From Bdellovibrionales bacterium (GTDB lineage: Bacteria > Bdellovibrionota > Bdellovibrionia > Bdellovibrionales > JAMPXM01): DNA of 64,000 nt. A program made the translations under genes and the position numbers. The notes below the pieces were generated by a model. That model saw nothing but the letters and a program-made list of their open reading frames with translations, made no database searches and was not told the DNA's origin. Below, piece after piece: positions 52,114-61,366 of the stretch. The stretch is taken from contig JADJOF010000006.1 in NCBI GenBank assembly GCA_016713885.1, positions 1 to 64,000 of the forward strand, read 5' to 3'. Numbering within the stretch: position 1 is the first letter of the stretch; each line of letters opens with the position of its first letter.

Positions 52114-53342
52114 ATGCGCAAACTCTCAATTCGTCTTTTAGCGATCGGCCTGTTCTTCGTTATCGGCATCTTCTGCCTCGAAATTGTTTTGAGTGGAGTT
52201 GATTGGGTTCGCGATGGCGAGTTGATCTCACCTCTCGAGAAGGTGCGAGCGCAGCTCAATGCGAACCAGGTCGATGGCAATGGCCTAGTGCCGGCGAACG
52301 GCGAAGAGTGTCGATGGTTGGATATGTTTCGCTCCCATCCCTACGTGATGTACGCAAAACGAACATCGGGAACATGTGCCGATCACAATATCAACCGACA
52401 GGGATTTGTTGGACCGGACTATCCGATTGATAAACTGGACAAAACATTCACGATTCTCTTCGCAGGAGGTTCGGTCGCTGAGAGCTTGATGGCGCTTGGG
52501 CCGGTGACAACACTCGAGACGATATTGAACCGAGATTACCGAATGGATGGTTTCGCTGGCTTTCGAGTGATTGTGGGGCGATGACGGCCAGTCGGCAACC
52601 GTCGGCGATGATTCTGATGGCGCTCTATAGCCGGATTCTTCACGGCTACGTCAATTTGGATGGATTCAATGAGTTTGAACTGATCAGTGCTCCGGGCAGT
52701 CGGATGGCGGGCTATCCCGCTGATCCGTTTGTGATGCAGGGTATTTCGAACACGCTTGATGTGGGGAAGTATCTTTTTGCAAAATGTGACGAGACTTTAC
52801 TGCGGACACAGTTAAGAGCGACAGCTGCGATGCATTTGCGCAGTTTCTACTATGCGACGCAAGCGGTGCGTGATTTGTGTCGGGTGTCGGCGGCGCGAAT
52901 GGCGGCTCGCAGTTTTGACGATTCTCACTATATGAGCTATTATTCATTTCCTGCCGAGATGACAGATATCGAGTTTCAACGACAGCACAACTCGGCGCAG
53001 CTTCTTCATTATATTCGAACGACGAGCGCGGTCGCAAAAGCCAACGGAATCAAAGAGCTTCACATCATTCAGCCGGTTCCGGCGTTTAAAAAAGTGCTTC
53101 CAGAAGAGGAGCGGCGTCGCGTTCAAGATCTTTCTTACGGTCCGTTGTATAAAAAGATGACTCAAGAGCGGATGGCGCTCAATGCCGAGGGAATACCGGT
53201 CGTCAATATGGCGGGACTCTTTGATGATAATCCGGCTGCTATTTTTGTTGATCGCATTCACTTGAGTAATGAGGGAAAAGACATCCTGCTTGCGAAGATT
53301 GTCGAAACTCTCGTGGCACAATGGGGGCTAAAGCGAAAGTGA
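52114..53342 (+). pseudogene. Membrane-anchored SGNH/GDSL-like hydrolase, frameshifted
   Basis: The ATG at 52114 opens a membrane anchor (IRLLAIGLFFVIGIFCLEIV). FTILFAGGSVAESLMALGPV has the GGS form of block I in SGNH enzymes. The frame ends at 52584; adding one G to the run 52575-52578 continues into MTASRQPSAMILMALYSRIL. The C-terminal block DRIHLSNEGKDILL carries the catalytic Asp-x-x-His (DRIH). Restored length is about 409 residues. Such proteins deacetylate or de-esterify surface polysaccharides. The break may be an assembly error. Confidence 0.75.
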
Positions 53343-53374
53343 GACTGTCACGATGTGACGGCAAGTCGAGCTGC

Positions 53375-54547
53375 CTAGCGGCCACTCAGGAAAGACGCCA
53401 GAGTGCGACGTGGGGTTTCTTGAGTCGGCTTCGCCGTGAGCTGACCGAAGCGGTACATCCAGATCGGTGTCTCTCCGGCATTGAGACAGAACGCGTCCAT
53501 CAGTGTTCCGAGTCCATTTCGGTAGAGCGTCTTATAGCCGACCGGCATTGATGCGGGGGCGGCTCCACTTGCAACGTCAAAAACGCAGAGTGATGCGGCT
53601 GAAATCGGTTGAACCGCCAGGCCAAGCTGTTCGAGATGGAGCCACTGGCGCATCGCGACTCGTCCAGCTTCAAACACCGCTTCGGGAGTGGCGGTTTTCA
53701 CTGACAGCAGTGCGATGCCGCCAGCGCGCCCGATCTTTCGCCGAGTCTGCATGGCGATCACGATTCTGATGATCGGTGAAAATACTTTCTGCAGAACGGG
53801 GAAGCGCTTCATGGTCTTGAACAGCAGAGCCTCTGCGGGCTTTAGGCCCAGTGAGCGCCAGGGCATACCGTCATTGGTGGCCTGTGTTTCGTTCTTGCTA
53901 AAACGCACCCATTGGAGCAGATCTCGCAGAGCGGAGAAGTTGCTGAAGACGTACTGTTCCGATTTACAGATAAAATCCATCAGCGTCGCGGTGGAACGTG
54001 CTTGCTCGCCGCTCAGAACACTCGCTGAGACTAGCGGAAAGTCGCTTTGTTTGACGAAGTTGAATTTTGAATGAGAGAGCACGACGCCAGTCGCGGAGAA
54101 CTCCCCGCGCTGTGTTGAGCGAGATTGAATGGCTGCTTGCCATGTCGATTGGCCCGTGGCGGATGGGGCGCTGGTAAAGGTAATCCGAACCCAGGGTGAC
54201 TTTCGATCGAGACTCGCGAACTCGGTCGCCAGCCACTGGACTTCGGTTTGAAGGCCAAGCTCGGGACTTGCGAGTGTGATTGATTCGACCAGCATGCCGA
54301 CACTGACGAGTGAAGCGTGATGGCGATTGTTGAACGTGTGCTGAGCCAGTGACTGATCAATTCCGATTTCAAGTGTGCTATCGGTGACATTGAAGCGCCA
54401 CGGCTGGCAGTTGTCGCCGCTTGGCGCCCTGACGGCCAGTTCAAGAACGGTTTTGATTTGTCCGCTCACTTGGTTGGCCGACTGATTGGTCAATGGCAGG
54501 GCCTCAGGTCTGAGTTTCGACACGGGAGCTTTTACGACTCGATCCAT
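53375..54547 (-). CDS. Nitroreductase-like flavoprotein
   Basis: 390 residues from the ATG at 54547. The FMN-binding N-terminal motif is LELAVRAPSGDNCQPWRFNV, as in nitroreductases that accompany or are fused to ThiF-like domains. RSTQRGEFSATGVVLS and AMRQWLHLEQLGLAVQPISA with a C-terminal arm complete the fold. The frame is open for another 600 bases upstream, but that part is the remnant of the neighbouring gene in other frames. Unlike fused relatives, this protein has no ThiF domain; a damaged ThiF-family gene exists at 29444. The substrate is unknown. Confidence 0.7.
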   Translation of the reverse strand: MDRVVKAPVSKLRPEALPLTNQSANQVSGQIKTVLELAVRAPSGDNCQPWRFNVTDSTLEIGIDQSLAQHTFNNRHHASLVSVGMLVESITLASPELGLQTEVQWLATEFASLDRKSPWVRITFTSAPSATGQSTWQAAIQSRSTQRGEFSATGVVLSHSKFNFVKQSDFPLVSASVLSGEQARSTATLMDFICKSEQYVFSNFSALRDLLQWVRFSKNETQATNDGMPWRSLGLKPAEALLFKTMKRFPVLQKVFSPIIRIVIAMQTRRKIGRAGGIALLSVKTATPEAVFEAGRVAMRQWLHLEQLGLAVQPISAASLCVFDVASGAAPASMPVGYKTLYRNGLGTLMDAFCLNAGETPIWMYRFGQLTAKPTQETPRRTLASFLSGR

Positions 54548-54614
54548 CCACTCATCATTTGTGGTGCGGGTGGAGTCGGGGAAGAGAGGGAGGGTGAAAC
54601 CTAGGCCAATAGGT

Positions 54615-54647
54615 GTGGACGCGGTGTCCACGCCGCCTACGGCGGCG
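54615..54647. repeat. Two adjacent GC-rich hairpins
   Basis: GTGGAC/GTCCAC (54615-54620 and 54626-54631) is followed immediately by GCCGCC/GGCGGC (54632-54637 and 54641-54646). They lie just after the stop of the minus-strand gene at 54658 and within the unused upstream part of the nitroreductase frame. They could be a terminator-like or REP-like element. Confidence 0.45.
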
Positions 54648-54657
54648 TCTCGCTCGA

Positions 54658-56040
54658 TTAGAGTACGAGCCCGTTGAAGAAGTAGAGTCTTTCTCCTCGA
54701 GGAAAACACTGGCGACGACCTTCCTTGCGGAAAAGGCATACATCTTCGACAATTTCGGCTGAATTCAGAATACCAGGGGCCGAAAAGTCGATCCAACTTG
54801 TGATTGAGATCGTCTCGTTCTGAACCACTGCGGTCATCGTGTCGTTGAGGATGGCCTCCTTGAGAGAGCCGTCGTCGAAAATGAGACAGATTGATTGTCG
54901 TCGATTCGCCGCCAGGCCGAATCAAGAAAAACAGCTCCGCCTCGCGGCACTGAGAAGTGTGTAAAGGCCATTTTCCGTTGCGACGACGAGCGCGTTGTCG
55001 ACGGTCTCGAAACGCTGTTTGCGTGGTGTTAGGCGGACATCGACCAGAGAGTTGCGGACTTTGGCTGGAGCGCTGAGGCGGCCTCTGGCGAGGAGTCCGT
55101 TTCGATGAAAATGAATGGCCTGTGGGTCGCGATCGAACTGGGAAAGATCGAGAGGGCAAAAGAGTGTGAGTTTATTCTGGTCCGAGTCGGTATAGGCGAT
55201 CGGACTGTTTGGGCAAATGCTTTTGACCGCGCCGTTGTCGTGAAAATAAACCGCGAAGTCGCGAACTGGGTACTGAGCATCTTGAAAGTTCCAGCTGGAA
55301 TTAGCGACGGGCGTTGCTGAAAGCAGAGTGCCGTCAGCGCCAAAGCTCATGGGCTCGCGGAGATTGATCTCGACGCCCTGAATGCGAAAATTGAAAACGG
55401 TCATCCGTTTGAGGGCATCGACAACAAGTGGGCGTGTGCGAGGTGCGAGCTCGCGGCTAAGAAAGTAGGAGTGAATCAGACGAGCGTAGAGAGACGGCGG
55501 AGCGGGCTGAGCTGAAAGGGCGTGGAGTGGGATGGAGATGGCGAAGCTTGAGAGTGTCAGCGCGATGAGCTTGCCATCGAGCAGGGGTTTTAGTTGAGGA
55601 TTAAAGACGATGCTCTGGTCACTCAAGCGTTCGGCAATCGGTACGTACTGGCAGTCGGCCTCGGGTGCTATTACGATCTCGGTTGACGGGACCGTGGCTA
55701 TGGATAGGGGCTGATAGAGCACGTTTTTTGAAATCTGCGAAGCATAGGTTGCTAAGGTTGCGAGCGACGCAAGTTCGGCCTGCTGCTTCTGGAACAGCTC
55801 GCTTAGAAACCGAACCGCGTCGGCTGAGGCCAGCGGGACTTTGTCGAGTGTCGCGTAATTGACGCTGCGGAGTCGGCGCGCTTCGACGAGATCGAGGAGT
55901 TCGAGTTGCGGTGTTCTGTTTGGGCAAAGCTGACCATATGCCGTCAGTCCTAGCGCTGTGCTCTCGGCTTTTGCGGTGTCGGTCGCGCTCCATAGCGCGA
56001 TGAGAGCGATGACGAAGGCGACCGGCTTAACCATGATCAT
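54658..56040 (-). pseudogene. Secreted protein of a GNGGD-type operon, broken near its 3' end
   Basis: The ATG at 56040 opens the signal peptide VKPVAFVIALIALWSATDTA, then KAES. A helical region is followed by strand-rich repeats with short Asp/Gly turns (MSFGADGTLLSATPVANSSW, FAVYFHDNGAVKSICPN, IHFHRNGLLARGRL). The frame stops at 54922, but coding-like sequence continues: CLIFDDGSLKEAILNDTMTA and later CLFRKEGRRQCFPRGERLYF down to a stop at 54658, repeating the same design. Two small indels between about 54880 and 54930 would restore about 460 residues. It overlaps the upstream gene by 4 bases (ATGA). The function is unknown. Confidence 0.6.
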
Positions 56041-57362
56041 GGTCGGAGTTTCCCCGCGCTATCAATTGTCACCCGTTGGCCGGCCGTGATTGCGATGAGC
56101 TGGCCGTGCTGGTCTTTTAGGCGAAGAGCGCGACTTGCTGTGAACTGCAATGAATTTTGAACGAAATCGAAGACGATGAGGTCTGCCATTTTGATCTCGA
56201 CCTCTTGGTTTTGCAGGGTGATCTTCGATGGGTAGGGTGCTGCAAACTGAAGCGATGTTTTTTCGATTTGAAAATCGAGACCGCGATTGTCGATTTGAAG
56301 ACGATAAACCGAACCAAACGAGAAGTCGGCATCGCTTGCTCTGACCCCGACGATTTCGCCTTTTTGATTGAAGGTCAGGCGCTTGGCTCGGGCATTTGGA
56401 ACTGCCGGCAGGAAGGATTTGCGTTCGGCGAGGCTCACCGGCAAACGATAAAGAGAGCCGTTGTCAAAGAGCTCGATGCCATCGGCCTGCCCCCAGAAGT
56501 CAGTTTCGACTTGCACCGTTCGGCCGTGGGTCAGTGGGCATGTGACGTCGCCCTTGATCCAATAGCCGCGAGGCCTCTCTTCTGCTGATGAAAACAAAAT
56601 GTGATGCCGTTCAAGGACGACGGTTTGACCGCAAGTAGTGAAGTGTTCGCCCTGTGCCGCTGTTCCTTCGCTCAATCGCAGCACGCCCTGGTCATTCTGC
56701 CACTTTGCTGAGGCATCAATGGCGATCGGAAATCCTTGCCGCGTGAAGATCGGTAGCCCCGCTTTTTTAAAACTTTCAAAAAGCTCGTATGGAGTCCAGA
56801 GAGCGATGCGACCTTCGAGAATGGATTGATTGAGGCCTCGAAGCTCCTTTGAGGACGGGTTCTGCGAGAGGGAGTACAGCAGTTCGTGAAAGATGAGGGC
56901 TGTGCGGTTCAGTGGATCGAGTTTCTCCCAGAGGCGCTGGTTCACAATGTAGCGTTTCCCGAAGGGAAGCAGGCTCGGATTTTGATTGGCGATTTGTTCG
57001 AGTTGGCACTGGGCGGGGAGCGGAGCATGATCGCCCTCGTCGACGACATCGCCAAGGTCCGAGGTCATCATGACGGCGTCGTCAATAAAGCTTGCGGCCC
57101 GGGTGCGAAGTGTCGCAGCGAGATGTGTCTGGCCAGTGAGTTCAAGGGGCTTGAGGTAAACTGATTCAATGTCCGTATTGCTGGGCAATGCTCCGAGTTG
57201 GCTCTCGAAGACGTCGAGAACTGTGATGCGGCCATCGGCGCAAGTCACGACGTCGCCGCCGTTTCCCTTAAAGTCGCCGAGCCGAGCCAGGGCCTGTGTG
57301 TTTGACAGCAGGTAAGAAGCAATGAGTGTTATCGCGACGAGGACAGAAACTCGGGCCAGCAT
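56037..57362 (-). CDS. Secreted GNGGD-type protein
   Basis: 441 residues. The signal peptide is MLARVSVLVAITLIASYLLS, then NTQA. The mature N-terminus LGDFKGNGGDVVTCADGRIT is the hallmark of a family common among Bdellovibrionota. Later TALIFHELLYSLSQNP contains a His-Glu pair that may bind metal but lacks a full HExxH motif. The C-terminal half has repeated short strand units (GIELFDNGSLYRLPVSLAER, LTFNQKGEIVGVRASDADF) like those in the gene downstream, so the two are probably distant paralogues. It is co-transcribed with the TIGR02147 regulator (3-base gap) and the next gene (4-base overlap). Confidence 0.7.
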   Translation of the reverse strand: MLARVSVLVAITLIASYLLSNTQALARLGDFKGNGGDVVTCADGRITVLDVFESQLGALPSNTDIESVYLKPLELTGQTHLAATLRTRAASFIDDAVMMTSDLGDVVDEGDHAPLPAQCQLEQIANQNPSLLPFGKRYIVNQRLWEKLDPLNRTALIFHELLYSLSQNPSSKELRGLNQSILEGRIALWTPYELFESFKKAGLPIFTRQGFPIAIDASAKWQNDQGVLRLSEGTAAQGEHFTTCGQTVVLERHHILFSSAEERPRGYWIKGDVTCPLTHGRTVQVETDFWGQADGIELFDNGSLYRLPVSLAERKSFLPAVPNARAKRLTFNQKGEIVGVRASDADFSFGSVYRLQIDNRGLDFQIEKTSLQFAAPYPSKITLQNQEVEIKMADLIVFDFVQNSLQFTASRALRLKDQHGQLIAITAGQRVTIDSAGKLRP

Positions 57363-57365
57363 CAG

Positions 57366-58136
57366 CTACTCCTTCGTCAGTGGAAACAGTTGAACCGAGA
57401 GGCAGTAGACATCACTGGCATCTTCAGTTTCAACAAGGTTTGAGAGTTCTTGCACATAGGCCCGGGTGAGTTTCTTGGCGCGGACGATTTTGGTGTGGTC
57501 CATCTTGAGAGTCATTGAGCAGTAGTCGCGTTTCTCAACTGGGGTTTCTCGCATGCGCCGCATGGCCAAGCGCATCTCGTCGAGATGCCCAATCTGGAGA
57601 GCAATCGATTCGCGATCATCCGTCGAGGTCAATCGATGTTTCGTGCGCTGGTAGCGCCCTTGTTCGTCGATGGCAATCAGGCCGGTTTGAAGGAGATTGC
57701 CTATGACGGATTCGATGCGGTCGATGGAGAGGCCGAGGCGACGTGCAACGGAGGCGTGTTGGTGGTTCGCACTCTTGAGTTCGATGAGATTGAGAAATGC
57801 GAAGTACTCCCAATGACTGAGCATTTCAAAGTGCACAACGTTATCGAGTGTTTGGTCGGCTCGCGGTGCCGGCGTCGCTGCGAAGGTCGACTGAGCGGGT
57901 ACTGTCGGAAGGCCGAGGGCGGCGCTCAGCGCCTTGGCGCGCAGAAGTGGGACCTTGCGCTGGCGCTTCATAAATTTTGAAAGCAAAGAAGGATCGATCT
58001 GTAGATCGGTCGCGAACTTTCGTAGTGAATACTGAGGCCTCTCGGCTTGGCGTGCGGCAAGTGTCGACTTCAGGATCTCAATGAGATCGGCATCGGGCCC
58101 GGTTCTGTAGGTGATATCCGCCGAATCGTGCTGCAT
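57366..58136 (-). CDS. TIGR02147 family transcriptional regulator
   Basis: 256 residues. An N-terminal helix-turn-helix (YSLRKFATDLQIDPSLLSKF, then MKRQRKVPLLRAKALSAALG) is followed by the family's characteristic C-terminal half: SHWEYFAFLNLIELKSANHQ, RLGLSIDRIESVIGNLLQTG, RDYCSMTLKMDHTKIVRAKK and the ending VYCLSVQLFPLTKE. This family is largely limited to Bdellovibrionota and Fibrobacteres and usually precedes genes for secreted proteins, as here. It probably controls the two downstream genes. Confidence 0.9.
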   Translation of the reverse strand: MQHDSADITYRTGPDADLIEILKSTLAARQAERPQYSLRKFATDLQIDPSLLSKFMKRQRKVPLLRAKALSAALGLPTVPAQSTFAATPAPRADQTLDNVVHFEMLSHWEYFAFLNLIELKSANHQHASVARRLGLSIDRIESVIGNLLQTGLIAIDEQGRYQRTKHRLTSTDDRESIALQIGHLDEMRLAMRRMRETPVEKRDYCSMTLKMDHTKIVRAKKLTRAYVQELSNLVETEDASDVYCLSVQLFPLTKE

Positions 58137-58252
58137 AGCTGGGCAATCTATTGAGACCGTCTGGCGAGGTCAACGGAGCCCCGTTGTCGGGGTCGGATTT
58201 TCTTGAAATTTCACGCCGGACCCGCGTTAGATTGAGCTGAAGGGGTGGTGGT

Positions 58253-58837
58253 ATGCACAAAGGTCGACTCGAGGCGTTTAGCGACGGAGTTTTAGCGATT
58301 ATTTTGACCATTATGGTCTTGGAATTGAAAGTTCCTCACGGTGAAACGATCGAGGCGCTGCGCCCGCTTGTGCCGGTTTTTTTGAGCTATGTTTTGAGTT
58401 TTGTGTACATCGCGATCTACTGGAACAACCATCATCACTTATTTCAGGACGCCCGCAGAGTGAATGGTCCGGTGCTCTGGGCTAATCTCCATCTCCTGTT
58501 CTGGCTTTCGCTATTGCCGTTTGCGACCGCTTGGGTTGGTGAAAACCATTTTCAGTCGGGCCCGCTGGCGCTCTATGGCGTCGTGCTTTTAATGTCTGGG
58601 ATTGCCTACTTTATTCTGACTCAGGCGCTGCTTCGGCAGCACGATAAAGATTCGGTCTTGGCACATGCAATTGGACGCGATTTAAAAGGCAAGCTCTCGG
58701 TTGTTGCCTATGTTGTCGCGGTTCCGCTGGCCTTTTTCGTGCCGTGGCTGGCGGCCGCGATCTACATTGGCGTCGCGCTCGTGTGGACGATTCCGGATCG
58801 GCGGATTGAAAAATCGCTTGATGTCGATCGGTCTTAG
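58253..58837 (+). CDS. TMEM175-like (DUF1211) potassium channel
   Basis: 194 residues, six hydrophobic segments. The hallmark first helix RLEAFSDGVLAIILTIMVLE contains the conserved FSDGVxAI motif that lines the pore in bacterial TMEM175 channels; YWNNHHHLFQ follows between helices 2 and 3. Residue count and topology fit. It conducts potassium with low selectivity in characterised members. It converges with the rhodanese gene with a 4-base overlap. Confidence 0.9.
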   Translation: MHKGRLEAFSDGVLAIILTIMVLELKVPHGETIEALRPLVPVFLSYVLSFVYIAIYWNNHHHLFQDARRVNGPVLWANLHLLFWLSLLPFATAWVGENHFQSGPLALYGVVLLMSGIAYFILTQALLRQHDKDSVLAHAIGRDLKGKLSVVAYVVAVPLAFFVPWLAAAIYIGVALVWTIPDRRIEKSLDVDRS

Positions 58838-59184
58838 CAGCCCGGGCGAACGGCGCAGTCTTTTTTTAATTTCTTCGCGGCCTCTTGCAGGCTCCCGAGG
58901 TTCTCAACCGATTTGAAGCCAAGTGACTTCATCAGCTTTTCGGCTTGGCCTGAGCGATTTCCGGAGCGGCAGTAGAGGACGTAGGACTGTTCTTTGCTCA
59001 GGGCGCTGATCTTCGCTTCGAAACTTTGATCTCGGAAGTCGATGTTGACGGCCTCTTTGAGGTGGTTGTCGGCGAACTCTTCTGGTGTTCGCACGTCGAC
59101 TATAACAGGAGCTGGTGGGCTTTTTGCGCTACTGAGGTTTGAGAAGCCGAGCATAAAAAAAATGATGAGGGCGACGGTTTTCAT
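58834..59184 (-). CDS. Exported single-domain rhodanese
   Basis: 116 residues from the ATG at 59184, which shares its A with the TGA of the upstream small gene. The signal peptide is MKTVALIIFFMLGFSNLSSA. The rhodanese domain has PVIVDVRTPEEFADNHLKEA and the active-site loop YVLYCRSGNRSGQAEKLM, with the catalytic Cys of CRSGNRSG. It transfers sulfane sulfur in the periplasm. As the third gene of a sulfide-handling operon it probably moves persulfide generated by the flavoprotein to an acceptor. The C-terminus (DCAVRPGC) has two further Cys. Confidence 0.9.
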   Translation of the reverse strand: MKTVALIIFFMLGFSNLSSAKSPPAPVIVDVRTPEEFADNHLKEAVNIDFRDQSFEAKISALSKEQSYVLYCRSGNRSGQAEKLMKSLGFKSVENLGSLQEAAKKLKKDCAVRPGC

Positions 59185-59354
59185 CAGGGTTTCTCCTCTG
59201 TTTTCTTTGAAAGTTCTGAATTGTGTGACTTCAGAATCATGAAGGTCATCTTGATGTTCACAATGACAAAGCGCAAGAGCTGCCATGGGATAAAGGTTCT
59301 TAAAAAAACCGTGAGGCGCGTGGGAATGATGGCTTGTCCTGAATGTTGGCTCAC
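59184..59354 (-). CDS. Small amphipathic protein of the sulfide operon
   Basis: 56 residues from a GTG at 59354, preceded by GGAG. It begins SQHSGQAIIPTRLTVFLRTF with a hydrophobic/basic middle (IPWQLLRFVIVNIKMTFMIL) and a charged tail (NSELSKKTEEKP). It lies 8 bases after the flavoprotein stop and overlaps the rhodanese start. The short membrane-associating helix suggests a membrane tether or subunit for the flavoprotein. The frame runs on upstream into the flavoprotein gene, but that is a frame artefact. Confidence 0.55.
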   Translation of the reverse strand: MSQHSGQAIIPTRLTVFLRTFIPWQLLRFVIVNIKMTFMILKSHNSELSKKTEEKP

Positions 59355-59362
59355 GTTGACTC

Positions 59363-60812
59363 CTATTCCGGGATGATCCACCAAAACGGATGAGCTTTGG
59401 CTTTGTAAATGAAAGCATAGTGAAGAAGTTTTTTGATCCAGTGTCCGGCAAGCCCGATCTCGCCGGTGGTATACCGGAGGCTTCGGCCAAAGTGCGGATA
59501 AGTTTTGTGGTCGGGGACGATGGGATACATTGTCATCGACACCGCAGAGCCGGACCAGAGATTGTCGCCAGCGGAGGCGACGCATGCCGCCCGAGTTTGG
59601 CCATCGATGCACCGTGAGTTGGTCCCTTTGATTTTCCTCAATCATATCGCCGATAGAAGCTGCGACCGCGCGGCCCATAATGGCCGAGGGCATGCCGGTT
59701 CGAGGTGGCGCCGGTGCGATGAGGGTTCCGTTCTTATTCTTCTCGGGGCGCGAAATGGCGTGCGGGGGTGCGAACGCGATTCCAATCGCAAAGACGTTAG
59801 GGTATCGAGTCTGATAGGTCTCGGGCCAGTCTTCTGGGCGCCATTCCTGAAAGGTTTTTGGCTGGTAGTTGGCGTCGACGCGCATGAAGCTGGTCGGCGA
59901 GAAGAGTGTTGATGTGATATCGGACCCAGCGCGATCAAAGGCCTTAAGTGGCACACCGGTGAAGGGCGGCAGGAGCATGGAGAAGTCAAAGTCCTGCGAG
60001 AGAATTTCGCCATCGAGGTTTTCGTATTCGATCTTGTCTTTGTCGACGCGTCGGACGTGAGCACCAGTGATCCACTCGACACCGCGTTCGGTGAAAAGAG
60101 ATTCGGCGAAGACTCGGCTCGGGGTGATGAAACCGGCATTTTCAAAATGCAGTCCGCCGACGCCGAAATCGCCAAGTTCGGCCTCGTTGGTGAGGAAAAT
60201 AAGACGGGCTTGATCGCGAACGCCGCGTTGGCGAAGCTCAAACTCGAGGTTGAAAATATATTCGAAGGCGGCGCCCTCGCACGTACAAAGACCATGACCG
60301 GTGCCGACGACGAGGGTTTTCTTTTTGCCCGCTTGCATTTCTTTAATGAGCTCACTCAGTGCTGAGGCTGTCTCGACCGCGTGTTCGACGGTGCAGACAG
60401 AGAGCGAGTGGCCGCCATGAGGACCAAGGCCCGGCGTTGCTTCGAAGTTGAGGCGAGGACCTGTGGCATTGATGAGGTAGTCATATTGAATGGTCTGAAC
60501 AGCTGGGCTTGAGCCATCGGTGGTCTCGAAGGTGACATAAGGTTGCGCTGATGAGTCGCTGCCTTCTGGATGGATATCGGTTGCACGGGCCTGGATGAGG
60601 CGTATTCCGCTTTTGTCATAGACCTCTTTGAGGTCGAACGTGACATCGTCTGCCGACATGTGGCCAATGCCGACCCATATGTTTGATGGAATCCAATTCC
60701 ACTTTGGTTTAGGAGTGATGACGACGACCTCGTGCTCCTGGCTTAGTCGTCGCCGTAGCACGAGTGCGGCGGTATGGCCTGAGATTCCGGCTCCAAGTAT
60801 GACAACTCGCAT
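59363..60812 (-). pseudogene. Sulfide:quinone oxidoreductase-like flavoprotein, frameshifted
   Basis: The ATG at 60812 gives the FAD-binding Rossmann motif VVILGAGISGHTAALVLRRR. A second motif is TLVVGTGHGLCTCEGAAFEY, which contains nearby Cys residues, and the first FAD-contact region is DYLINATGPRLNFEATPGLG. Near 59636 the frame breaks; removing one base of the GG pair on the minus strand joins it to KGTNSRCIDGQTRAACVASA and the C-terminal membrane-binding region (SLRYTTGEIGLAGHWIKKLL), ending HPFWWIIPE. Restored length is about 483 residues. SQR-type enzymes oxidise sulfide to polysulfide or persulfide and reduce quinone; the downstream rhodanese fits. The break may be an assembly artefact. 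Confidence 0.85.
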
Positions 60813-60964
60813 GGTCGCCTCCGTTTGTGGACGGGGCCAGGTGTCTCAAGTCGAGGCATCGGCTAGCCGCACGTCCATATTGATAGCGTACGGTCGAGAA
60901 AAAGCTTTTGCAATATGTTTATTGATCCGTTAGTTTATAAAAATACGAACTAATGGAGTATCGC

Positions 60965-61366
60965 ATGGCGAAGAGCACGAAAAAGAAGCAGGGGCAGATA
61001 AAGAAGAACGACGAAGGGTCGTGGGCTCTTTATGAGATGCAGGCCGAGATCTGCTCAGCTTTGGCGAGCCCCGTTCGTCTGCAGATTTTGGATCTGGTGT
61101 CTCAAGGCGAGAAAACCAGTTCCGAGCTTCTTGAGAGACTGAATATTCCGAAGGCCAATCTCTCACAGCATATTGCCGTACTTTGTGACGTCGGAATTCT
61201 GGTCAGACGAAAAGAGGGTCTGTTTCAGTATCTGACGATCGGTCTTCCGAAGATTCGTGAGGCGTGCTCGCTTGTGAAGGGGATTCTGGTTGAACGCGTC
61301 GAGCAGGATGAGAAGCGCGCGGCTGATCTGCGGAGACAATTGAAGAGTCAAAGAGGTGTGTCGTGA
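60965..61366 (+). CDS. ArsR/SmtB family regulator, candidate sulfide/persulfide sensor
   Basis: 133 residues from the ATG at 60965, with GGAG 6 bases upstream; an in-frame ATG at 60953 is less favoured. A winged helix covers ICSALASPVRLQILDLVSQG, KTSSELLERLNIPKANLSQH and VGILVRRKEGLFQYLTIG. Two Cys, in ICSALASP (helix 2 region) and REACSLVKGIL (helix 5), are well placed for a reversible disulfide or tetrasulfide switch; a third is in VLCDVG. Divergent from the SQR-like operon, it probably represses both sides. Its stop overlaps the start of the TolC gene (GTGA). Confidence 0.85.
   Translation: MAKSTKKKQGQIKKNDEGSWALYEMQAEICSALASPVRLQILDLVSQGEKTSSELLERLNIPKANLSQHIAVLCDVGILVRRKEGLFQYLTIGLPKIREACSLVKGILVERVEQDEKRAADLRRQLKSQRGVS

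Noticed and set aside
54550..55159. Upstream extension of the nitroreductase frame to 55159
   Set aside because: It lacks nitroreductase features, is rich in Arg/Ser as expected of a wrong frame, and covers the 3' part of another gene.
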